NCBI RefSeq assembly: GCF_016908015.1
Contig: NZ_JAFBDB010000005.1
Coordinates: 62,001 to 126,000 of the forward strand
Length of the DNA stretch: 64,000 nucleotides
Direction: 5' to 3'
From: Clostridium pascui
Lineage (GTDB): Bacteria; Bacillota; Clostridia; Clostridiales; Clostridiaceae
A program made the position numbers and the translations under genes. Under the pieces are notes generated by a model, which worked only from the letters and a program-made list of their open reading frames with translations, ran no database searches and was not told the origin of the DNA. This document shows positions 54,628 through 61,782 of the stretch, in pieces (position 1 is the first letter of the stretch; each line of letters opens with the position of its first letter).

Positions 54628-54852
54628 TTTTTAATATTGAATTTATGGTATAGAATTTACATTTAGGAAAGCGTTCGCTTCGCAAAAAAGGTCTAATATT
54701 TCTGCCCTTAAAATATCTAAACCTTGTAAACTCGCTTCGCTCAAACAGTAGAAGGTTCTTAACGATATTTTAAGTTCAGAAATAAAGACCTTTTAGTGCT
54801 TACTCAATGCTTTCTACAATGTAAATTCCATACTATTATTCAATATTAAAAA
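54628..54852 (-). repeat. Palindromic ~225-bp element, copy 4 (complete)
   Basis: 225 bp with perfect 15-bp ends, TTTTTAATATTGAAT at 54628-54642 and its complement at 54838-54852. In minus orientation the helices are AAAAGGTC/GACCTTTT, TTAAAATATC/GATATTTTAA and CCTTCTA/TTACAAGG, around CTGTTTGAGCGAAGCGAGTT. The three outer positions that differ from copy 2 change in both ends. It lies between glgP and plsY. Confidence 0.92.
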
Positions 54853-55001
54853 TATTACTCAGGCATACTTTCTGAATGATAAACAAAGATATATCTGCAA
54901 ATCTTGTAAATCATGTTATAATAGGCACAAAATAAAAATAGAATCTATTTACAATAATTAGATAAGACAAATTAAAATAGAATGAGTTTAAGGTGAAGGA
55001 A

Positions 55002-55151
55002 ATGATTATTATAATAACAATTATAGCGTCTTTTTTGTGCGGTTCAATCCCAACAGGATACTTGCTTACTAAAAAAATGATTATTATAATAACAATTATA
55101 GCGTCTTTTTTGTGCGGTTCAATCCCAACAGGATACTTGCTTACTAAAAAG
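55002..55151 (+). repeat. Tandem 75-bp duplication inside plsY
   Basis: Units 55002-55076 and 55077-55151 are identical except for the last base (A against G, both Lys). Each begins with ATG. The near-perfect identity, including silent positions, means the event is recent. Confidence 0.97.
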
Positions 55152-55670
55152 TTGTGTGAAATTGATATAAGAACTAAAGGGAGTGGCAATATAGGTTCAA
55201 CAAATGTTAAAAGAATTGCAGGAACTAAAATATCTATTATTACTCAGATAATAGATATTTTAAAGGGAATAATTCCTGTAATTTTAGGGATGTATTTGGC
55301 GAATATTATAAAGTTACCAGTATCAACTAATACTTATATTTCTATTATTGCGATATCAGCAGTTTTGGGACATGATTATACTCCATTTCTTAAATTTAAG
55401 GGTGGTAAAGGAGTAAATACAACTCTTGGTGCATTTATTTTGGTTGCACCAATTCCAACGTTAATTGGAGTTGCAGTTCACTTTATATTGCGTTTATTTA
55501 CAAGTATAGTTTCTATTAGGTCTATTGCAATAGGCTTAACAATACCTATTATGTGTATTGTTATGAAGTTACCCATTTCAATAGTAGTTTCTACTACAAT
55601 AGCCTGTATTTTAATGGTAGTTAGGCATAAAGATAACTTAATAAGGATTATACATAACGAAGAAAAATAA
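55002..55670 (+). CDS. plsY: Acyl-phosphate:glycerol-3-phosphate acyltransferase with duplicated N-terminal helix
   Basis: 222 residues from the ATG at 55002 (AAGGTGAAGGA site). PlsY motifs are GSGNIGSTNVKR, GHDYTPFLKFKGGKGV and RHKDNLIR, in about five membrane helices. It adds an acyl chain from acyl-phosphate to glycerol 3-phosphate, the first step of phospholipid synthesis. Odd: the first 25 codons (MIIIITIIASFLCGSIPTGY then LLTKK) occur twice in tandem, so the protein gains a copy of helix 1. Starting at the second ATG (55077) would give the normal ~197-residue PlsY, but that ATG has no ribosome site. Confidence 0.93.
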   Translation: MIIIITIIASFLCGSIPTGYLLTKKMIIIITIIASFLCGSIPTGYLLTKKLCEIDIRTKGSGNIGSTNVKRIAGTKISIITQIIDILKGIIPVILGMYLANIIKLPVSTNTYISIIAISAVLGHDYTPFLKFKGGKGVNTTLGAFILVAPIPTLIGVAVHFILRLFTSIVSIRSIAIGLTIPIMCIVMKLPISIVVSTTIACILMVVRHKDNLIRIIHNEEK

Positions 55671-55735
55671 TACTTAAATTCATAAACTACATTATAAGGT
55701 TTATATAGTTTATGTCGGAACTTTCTTAGATTGAT

Positions 55736-55765
55736 AATTATAGGTGGACAATCCCACTTATAATT
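55736..55765. terminator. Hairpin after plsY
   Basis: AATTATA-g-GTGG / CCAC-t-TATAATT stem with a 6-nt loop, between the convergent plsY and HD-hydrolase genes. A second, weaker dyad CATAAACTA/TAGTTTATG lies at 55681-55714. Confidence 0.6.
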
Positions 55766-55852
55766 TATTAGGCTATATTTCAACACTATATTAAAACATA
55801 GTCTTATGGAAAGAATCATACCCTTAATTCATATTTTAAGAATCCTGGGAAT

Positions 55853-56428
55853 TTATGATACTGATTCTTTTGAACACTGTATTTTATTTATAGTATCCTC
55901 ATTTATAGTTTGTTTTAATTCCTTCATATATTTTGAAAACTCCACTTCTTTTTCTCCATATGTCAGATTTAATTCATACTCAAGAGGAATCCATGTTGAT
56001 ATATCAGCCTCATTGTGTTGAATTAGTGTCTCCATCTTGTCAAGTGCCTTGTAAATCTTGGATTCGATAGTTTTTTGTGAATGCATTTCTAGAAATAGCA
56101 CAGAAAGTTCTTTTTTATATGGGTCTGGCAGATTGTTAAGTAACTGGTGAACTTCTCTATTTTCTACAATCTCATCGCTTTTAGTTTTGTTAAATGAAGG
56201 TATATCACCTGTGATTGCTTCACCTAAATCATGACAAATACACATTAATATTACTTTGTTAATATCAACATCAGGAAATTCATCCTTGACCAAGTATGCC
56301 ATTAAAGATAATCGCCAACTATGCTCTGCTACACTTTCATGTCGATTAGAAGAAGTCCATGAGTGTCTTGTATTATTCTTTAATTTTTCTGCAATAGACA
56401 TAATTTCTATGAATTTTTTTATATTCAT
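55853..56428 (-). CDS. HD-domain hydrolase (YfbR/HDDC2-like 5'-deoxynucleotidase family)
   Basis: 191 residues from the ATG at 56428, with GGAGGT 9 nt upstream (GTG at 56437 overlaps that site). HD motifs are NRHESVAEHSWRLSLMAYLV (first His), MCICHDLGEAITGDIP (HD pair) and the later YKALDKMETLIQHNEAD. Members hydrolyse deoxynucleoside monophosphates. Substrate not certain. It stands alone; upstream lies a region with transposase debris and repeat copy 5. Confidence 0.85.
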   Translation of the reverse strand: MNIKKFIEIMSIAEKLKNNTRHSWTSSNRHESVAEHSWRLSLMAYLVKDEFPDVDINKVILMCICHDLGEAITGDIPSFNKTKSDEIVENREVHQLLNNLPDPYKKELSVLFLEMHSQKTIESKIYKALDKMETLIQHNEADISTWIPLEYELNLTYGEKEVEFSKYMKELKQTINEDTINKIQCSKESVS

Positions 56429-56655
56429 TTTCCCCACACCTCCGGTTACATTATCAAATTGTCTTGTTTTAGCATAACATAAACAAGAACATTACGCTTA
56501 CTATAATGCAAATTATGAATCAAATTATACAACTGCATTATTAAATTTTCAATATCCAAATATACTTTGTGATTACTTCGTAATATCCTACGATTGTCCA
56601 TTTATGTATAGTTTTTGCTGTTAATCGTATCTTTCTCTGTGATAAATATTTCTAA

Positions 56656-56810
56656 CTATTTAAACCAGTACATATAGTTAGCAAGATATTTAGCTGTAAC
56701 ACCATTAACCCTATCCATTCACTTCCTTAGTTTGCTATGTAAAGCGTTAATGTGTTGTATATGATATATACCTTTTATTTATTGCTATATGTTTATGTAA
56801 CCTTTCGGGC
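56656..56810 (-). pseudogene. IS1595-type (ISXO2-like) transposase C-terminal remnant
   Basis: On the minus strand, after a frameshift and one internal stop, the reading is HKHIAINK, then KGIYHIQHINALHSKLRK, stop, MDRVNGVTAKYLANYMYWFK, stop. This is the C-terminal block of IS1595-group DDE transposases. Nothing of the N-terminal or catalytic part is visible; the fragment runs into the truncated left side of repeat copy 5. The flanking stretch 56438-56655 is AT-rich with no recognisable gene. Confidence 0.75.
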
Positions 56811-56849
56811 TGCCGCCCTAAAAGATATTTATGTACCAAGTCTTAAAAT

Positions 56850-57023
56850 GATTATAAAAATTCAGTTCTCTGAATTTAAAGTATCGTAAAGAAATTTCTA
56901 CTGTCTGAGCGGCAGCGAGTTTAGAAAGTTTAGGTGATTTAAATTCAGAGATAGTAGAGCTTCTTTGTGCAGTGAACGCTTTCCTAGATGCAAATCCCAT
57001 ACAGGATGGTCAACGTTAAAAAT
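56850..57023 (+). repeat. Palindromic ~225-bp element, copy 5 (left part lost)
   Basis: The right half is intact: the end, TTTTTAACGTTGACC when read inward, is at 57009-57023, with GGGATTTGCATCTAGGAAAG inside it. The core is TTTCTA, CTGTCTGAGCGGCAGCGAGT, TTAGAAA and the helix is TCTGAATTTAAAGT/GATTTAAATTCAGA. The left outer arm is missing or unrecognisable and is replaced by DNA next to the transposase remnant. The right end lies 7 nt from the stop of the gene at 57030. Confidence 0.85.
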
Positions 57024-57029
57024 ATGATA

Positions 57030-57683
57030 CTATTTTTGACTGAAAAAATTTTTTACTTCGAGGATTTCTTCTCTTGATAAGTTGCCTTTTTCTAAAGTTT
57101 CATCATCTAATTTAAGCAAAGAATCATAAAATTCTAATGCAAAGGCTATAGATTCTGTATTCTTTTCTGTAACATCTAAAAGTTCATATAAATAGTCCTC
57201 TGCTGATGCAAAATCCCCTACTTCTTTATAGTAATTTACAATTCTTCTTGAAGTTTCTTCAGGAAGTACATAACCTGAAGTCTTTTCTATCATATTGGGT
57301 ATATCTTTAAAATACTTATCAAGATCAGTATCTTTATCACATAAGAAAGCTTCAATAAATAGATTTAAAGCTTTTATGTATATGTAAAAACTTTCATTTT
57401 CTTTTCCTTGAATGTTTAATATGCAGGCTCTTTGCTCCAATAACTTTGATATTACGATAGCCTTATCTTTTTCAATTTCACCACCAACTTTTAATATATC
57501 AACTAAATTATCATTACTCATAGAATTAAAAAATAAGGAATTAAGCCTAAATAAATTACTAAATGTTCCATCAATAAGCTGTAAAGCTTTATCATAGTTT
57601 TTGTTTTTGGTTAAATTAAGGACTTCCTCAAAGCTTTCTTCAAATTGGTCTGTAAGTCTTTTAGAAAAGTTACTCTTAAGCAT
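57030..57683 (-). CDS. Helical protein of unknown function (DUF6483-like)
   Basis: 217 residues, soluble and almost entirely helical. Repeating pairs of helices suggest a TPR-like fold (NYDKALQLIDGTFSNLFRL; ENESFYIYIKALNLFIEAFL; DFASAEDYLYELLDVTEKN). No catalytic motif is visible. Similar helical proteins in clostridia are grouped as DUF6483; I am not certain of that assignment. Own ribosome site (GGAG) and transcript; repeat copy 5 lies directly downstream. Confidence 0.65.
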   Translation of the reverse strand: MLKSNFSKRLTDQFEESFEEVLNLTKNKNYDKALQLIDGTFSNLFRLNSLFFNSMSNDNLVDILKVGGEIEKDKAIVISKLLEQRACILNIQGKENESFYIYIKALNLFIEAFLCDKDTDLDKYFKDIPNMIEKTSGYVLPEETSRRIVNYYKEVGDFASAEDYLYELLDVTEKNTESIAFALEFYDSLLKLDDETLEKGNLSREEILEVKNFFSQK

Positions 57684-57901
57684 AAAACTATTCCTCCATT
57701 TTAGTTAAATAATATTAATGATACTAACAGCTAAATTATACCATGAATTAAACTTCCATAATACTTGCTTAAATTTCTTCATTATTAGTTTTATTAACTA
57801 TATGTTATAATTTACATACATCATGAATTGAAATGTGAAATATATATAAGTATTTTAATAATTTAAATAAAATAAAAATTAATGAAGGGTAGTGAATAAA
57901 C

Positions 57902-58771
57902 ATGAGATATGAAGGAGTAGTATATAGACCTCCAAGTGAAGCATATAGTTTAATCGTGCAGGCAACCGTAGGGTGTGCCCATAATAAATGTACATTTTGC
58001 AGTATGTACAAAGATAAAAAATTTAAAATTAGATCTCTAGAAGATATATTTATAGATCTAGAAATGGGTCGTTCATACTATAAAAGAGTAGATAAAATTT
58101 TTCTAGCTGATGGTGATGCCTTGGTGCTTAAAACAGAAAATTTGAAATCTATTCTTAGTAAGATAAGGGATTTATTCCCCGAATGCACACGCGTTGGTAT
58201 TTACGGAACACCAGGGGATATCTTAAGAAAAAGCATAGATGAATTAAAGGAACTTAAAAGTGAAGGTTTAGGAATTGTATATCTAGGAGTAGAAAGTGGC
58301 AGTAATTTAATACTTCAAAATATCAAAAAAGGAGTTACTTCTGAGGAAATAATACAGGCAGGTAAAAAGATTAAAGAGAGCGGATTAACTTTATCTGTAA
58401 CCCTTATTTCAGGGTTAGGTGGAAAAGATAACTTAGAAGAACATGCTAAAGAGTCTGCAAAAGTCATAAGCGAAATTAATCCTGATTATCTAGGACTTCT
58501 AACTCTTATGTTTGAGTCAGAAACCCCTTTATATAAAGAAGTTCAAGAAGGAAAATTTAAGCTGTTACAACCAAGTGAAATAATGATGGAAACAAAGCTG
58601 TTAATAGAAAATTTAAAGGTTACAAACTGCGTATTTAGAAGTAATCATGCCTCAAACTATGTATCTCTTAAAGGCACTTTACCAGAGGATAGAGAAAATC
58701 TTCTAAATAAAATAAACTCCGTTCTTCAAGGAAATCAAGGTTATAAAAGCGAAGCCTTTAGAGCACTATAA
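57902..58771 (+). CDS. Radical SAM protein of unknown function
   Basis: 289 residues. The radical SAM cluster motif is C-x4-C-x2-C in VGCAHNKCTFCSMYKDKKF, a spacing found in this Elp3/MiaB-like group instead of the usual C-x3-C-x2-C. A GGE-like region (FLADGDALVL) and YLGVESGSNLILQNIKKG follow, as in Elp3-domain proteins. It lacks a B12-binding or TRAM domain. Substrate unknown. GAAGGG lies before the ATG. Repeat copy 6 starts 16 nt after the stop. Confidence 0.87.
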   Translation: MRYEGVVYRPPSEAYSLIVQATVGCAHNKCTFCSMYKDKKFKIRSLEDIFIDLEMGRSYYKRVDKIFLADGDALVLKTENLKSILSKIRDLFPECTRVGIYGTPGDILRKSIDELKELKSEGLGIVYLGVESGSNLILQNIKKGVTSEEIIQAGKKIKESGLTLSVTLISGLGGKDNLEEHAKESAKVISEINPDYLGLLTLMFESETPLYKEVQEGKFKLLQPSEIMMETKLLIENLKVTNCVFRSNHASNYVSLKGTLPEDRENLLNKINSVLQGNQGYKSEAFRAL

Positions 58772-58786
58772 AAGGATATTGCGACG

Positions 58787-59010
58787 TTTTTAATGCTCTG
58801 GGTTTCATAAAATTTTCATCTAGGAATACATTGAATAAGCAATTAAAAGCTCTTTATCTTCCAATTTAAATCGCCGGAAAGAACTTTCTAATGTCTGAGC
58901 GTCAGGGAGTTTAGAAAGTTTAGGCGATTTAAATTGGGAGATATTACAGCTTCTTTGCTTATTTAATCAAGTGTAATGCTCATATGTCGAAGTTAGAAAA
59001 CAAAGCATTA
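58787..59010 (+). repeat. Palindromic ~225-bp element, copy 6
   Basis: The left end TTTTTAATGCTCTGGG, then AAAATTTTCATCTAGGAA, is of the same subtype as copy 3. The core is CTTTCTAATGTCTGAGCGTC, AGGGAG, TTTAGAAAG. The helices are AATTTAAATCGCC/GGCGATTTAAATT and AAAAGCTCTTTATCT/AGATATTACAGCTT. The right end (GTTTAATGCTTTG on the minus strand) includes the stop codon of the converging gene. It exactly fills the gap between convergent genes. Confidence 0.9.
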
Positions 59011-59367
59011 AACATCGTCTTCATCAAATTTTTTCTCGATGACTTTAATACGTTTTTGCGTAACTTTATTTAAAATATAGTAAAACAAGTATGCTGCAAG
59101 AGTGGAAGAAAAGAATGCTACAATCAGCTCAGTAATAAAATTGTTAATATTATTAAATTCTTTATAATGCAAAAAAGTTATAACGCCGATAATAAAACTA
59201 TTTACAATGGTTACGCTTTTTCTATTCTCTCCAAACAAGTTATTTCCGACACATATATTACGCACAATTATATATATACATCCACCAAAGAAAGCAATAA
59301 ATTCCACGACATACTCATGAAATTCTAACCGAAAAACAAATTGCCTTACTAAAATTGATCCGAGCAT
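59008..59367 (-). pseudogene. Fragment of a small multi-helix membrane protein, 5' end missing
   Basis: 119 codons from an ATG with no ribosome site. The strong terminator of cstA ends about 5 nt before that ATG, and a stop codon lies directly upstream in frame. So the gene has probably lost its promoter and N-terminal part. Remaining: three hydrophobic segments (EFIAFFGGCIYIIV, VTIVNSFIIGVITFL, ELIVAFFSSTLAAYLFYYIL) and a charged tail. It resembles clostridial DUF6773-like membrane proteins, which are longer; this assignment is tentative. The stop lies in repeat copy 6. Confidence 0.55.
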
Positions 59368-59380
59368 TTAATAAAAAAAT

Positions 59381-59409
59381 TATAGCAGACTATTCTCTAG
59401 TCTGCTATA
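59381..59409 (-). terminator. Terminator of cstA
   Basis: TATAGCAGACTA / TAGTCTGCTATA, 12-bp perfect stem with a 5-nt loop; on the minus strand it is followed by ATTTTTTTATT. Confidence 0.93.
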
Positions 59410-59470
59410 GATTATTTATATTACTTTATTTTTTATTAGAGGTATATAACTGCTAAATGTCATCCTTCTT

Positions 59471-60922
59471 CTACGCTTCTGTACCTGCTTTATTTACATT
59501 TAATTTAACTATAACTTTTTTGGCTGCCATTAGGAAGCATGCTAAAGCTAAAATTGCTCCTATTATTCCTGCTGGCAATGCGATTCCCATTGATAATTTA
59601 AATCCTTCTGGTGCAACTATTATATAAGTTATGCATACTGCAGTCATAAATGTAGCTGGTACTGATGCCATCCAGTGACTTCTTCCTTTATAAACTAGGT
59701 ACATAGCTGATGTCCAAAGAACTATTGTAGCTAATGTCTGGTTTGACCATCCAAAGTATCTCCACACTATTCCAAAGTCAATTTGTGTTAAAATAAATCC
59801 TACTATAAATAATGGTATACTAATCATTAATCTGTTTTTGATAGATTCCTGCTTAAAGTTTATAGAATCGGCTATTGTAAGCCTAGCACTTCTAAAAGCT
59901 GTATCTCCTGAAGTTATAGGACATGCTACAACACCAAGTATTGCAAGTATTCCACCAACTTTTCCTAGTAAACTATTACATATTATATTTACAACTGCAC
60001 CTGCATTGTTACCATTTCCTGCCATGAATTTAGTAAGTCCATCAACCCCTCCAAAGAAGGTCATTGATGCTGCTGCCCATACTAGTGCAATTATTCCTTC
60101 TGCTATCATTGAACCATAAAATATCCTTCTACCTTGTCTTTCGCTAGTAATACATCTAGCCATTAGTGGTGATTGTGTTGAATGGAATCCTGAGATTGCT
60201 CCACATGCAATAGTTATAAACAACATTGGGAATAAAGGATAACTTTCTGGTTTAACGTGCATATTGTTAAGATTTCCTGCAATTTCTGGTATATTATATC
60301 CACCTATTATTAAAGCTCCACCTACTCCTATGCACATTATCAATAAACATAGTCCAAATAAAGGATAAACTTTTCCTATTAGCTTGTCTATCGGCACAAG
60401 AGTAGCTATTATATAGTATGCAAATATTATATATAGAAATGTTTTTAGGCCTACAGAAGGCACTAACCCATTTAATATTCCTGCTGGTCCACTTACAAAT
60501 ACAACTCCCGTAAGAACAAGCAATATAACAGAAAATACTCTCATAAAGTTTTTAAAACCTTTACCTAGATATTTTCCTACAACTTCTGGAATACTTGCTC
60601 CATCATGTCTTACTGATAGCATTCCTGAAAAATAATCATGTACTCCTCCTGCAAAAATGGATCCAAATACAATCCATAAAAATGCAGATGGTCCCCACAT
60701 CGCTCCTGAAATTGCTCCAAATATAGGTCCAAGTCCTGCAATATTCAAGAACTGAATTAAAAATATCTTCCACTCCGGCATTGGAACAAAGTCAACACCA
60801 TCTTCAAGTCTTATTGCTGGTGTTTTTATTTTGTCGTCCGCCCCGAAAAGCTTTTCAACAACTTTACCATAAATAAAATAACCAACTATTAACGCAACAA
60901 TTGAAAGTATAAATGATATCAT
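59471..60922 (-). CDS. cstA: CstA-family (BtsT-like) pyruvate/carbon-starvation transporter
   Basis: 483 residues from the ATG at 60922, with GGGGGGAG upstream. About 13 membrane helices. Family stretches are FGSIFAGGVHDYFSGMLSVRHDGASIPEVVGKYLG, GAISGFHSTQSPLMARCI, CPITSGDTAFRSARLTIAD and WRYFGWSNQTLATIVLWTSAMYL. Homologues (E. coli BtsT and CstA) take up pyruvate or peptides. It lies directly downstream of a LytS/LytTR pair like E. coli BtsSR, which senses pyruvate and switches on btsT, so a pyruvate role is likely here. Confidence 0.93.
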   Translation of the reverse strand: MISFILSIVALIVGYFIYGKVVEKLFGADDKIKTPAIRLEDGVDFVPMPEWKIFLIQFLNIAGLGPIFGAISGAMWGPSAFLWIVFGSIFAGGVHDYFSGMLSVRHDGASIPEVVGKYLGKGFKNFMRVFSVILLVLTGVVFVSGPAGILNGLVPSVGLKTFLYIIFAYYIIATLVPIDKLIGKVYPLFGLCLLIMCIGVGGALIIGGYNIPEIAGNLNNMHVKPESYPLFPMLFITIACGAISGFHSTQSPLMARCITSERQGRRIFYGSMIAEGIIALVWAAASMTFFGGVDGLTKFMAGNGNNAGAVVNIICNSLLGKVGGILAILGVVACPITSGDTAFRSARLTIADSINFKQESIKNRLMISIPLFIVGFILTQIDFGIVWRYFGWSNQTLATIVLWTSAMYLVYKGRSHWMASVPATFMTAVCITYIIVAPEGFKLSMGIALPAGIIGAILALACFLMAAKKVIVKLNVNKAGTEA

Positions 60923-61036
60923 GCTTCTCCCCCCCATTTAAATTAAATTTTAAGCTATCACTTAACCTAAAGTTAATTCTATGACTAAATTATAATTAAA
61001 TTTAATAGAATATTTTTATTTATTGCATCAAATAAC

Positions 61037-61079
61037 AAAAAAAGCACATAAAGTGCATTTATATGCCCATTAAGTGCTT
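61037..61079 (-). terminator. Hairpin overlapping the end of the lytTR gene
   Basis: On the minus strand AAGCAC ... GTGCTT with inner pairings, followed by T7. One arm is formed by the last codons of the response regulator gene. Confidence 0.6.
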
Positions 61080-61778
61080 GAAAGAATTTATATTATTTCT
61101 GCTTACAGGTATTTCTCCTTCTATTCCTTTTAGTTTAATCATGTAGGTATTATTAAACCAAGGTATTATTTCTACTACTTTTTCTAAGTTTACTATATAG
61201 GACCTGTGGGTCTTAAAAAACATATCTTGAGGAAGTCTTTTATAAATTTCCGATATACTACAGTTTTCTATATATCTGTCATTTGTAGTATAAATTATAG
61301 TCTCTCTTTCCATTGCCTCACAATAACAAATATCACAAATATCTATGACTTTTAACTTACTATTCTTCTTTAATGTAATTTTACTGCCTATACATCGTAT
61401 ATTTTGTTTTTCTTCTGTATCTTCTAAAGCTTCTAATTGCCTTAATGTCCTTATGATCCGCTCTTCTGAATAAGGCTTTAAAATATAATCAAATGCTTTT
61501 ATATCAAATGCATCTACAGCATGCTCTTTATATGCTGTTATGAAGACAACGAAGCCTTTCTTTTGAAAGTTATCAATTATCCTTGCCAAAGCAACTCCGT
61601 CTAATTTAGGCATGTTTATATCTAAAAATATTATATCTGGCTTATTTTTTTGAATGTATTCAAGCGCTTCTATAGAGTCTTCAAATTCACCCACAATGTC
61701 TATATTGCTAAATTCGCGTATAAAGTGCTTCAACTCTTCTCTTGCTGGATATTCGTCATCTACAACTATACACTTCAT
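61059..61778 (-). CDS. LytTR-family response regulator
   Basis: 239 residues. The N-terminal receiver domain has acidic pair DDE, phospho-acceptor Asp in IIFLDINMP near residue 54, and Lys in YILKPY. The C-terminal LytTR DNA-binding domain follows (DICDICYCEAMERETIIYTTNDRYIENCSISEIYKRLPQDMFFKTHRSYIVNLEKVVEIIPW). Partner of the LytS-type kinase, whose gene ends 4 nt upstream. Probable targets are cstA just downstream and perhaps lrgAB. Confidence 0.93.
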   Translation of the reverse strand: MKCIVVDDEYPAREELKHFIREFSNIDIVGEFEDSIEALEYIQKNKPDIIFLDINMPKLDGVALARIIDNFQKKGFVVFITAYKEHAVDAFDIKAFDYILKPYSEERIIRTLRQLEALEDTEEKQNIRCIGSKITLKKNSKLKVIDICDICYCEAMERETIIYTTNDRYIENCSISEIYKRLPQDMFFKTHRSYIVNLEKVVEIIPWFNNTYMIKLKGIEGEIPVSRNNINSFKHLMGI

Positions 61779-61782
61779 AAAA

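Noticed and set aside
6961-59010. CRISPR or REP-type array as explanation of the palindromic repeats
   Set aside because: Copies are single, 225 bp long, diverged and dispersed; there are no short regular repeats with spacers.
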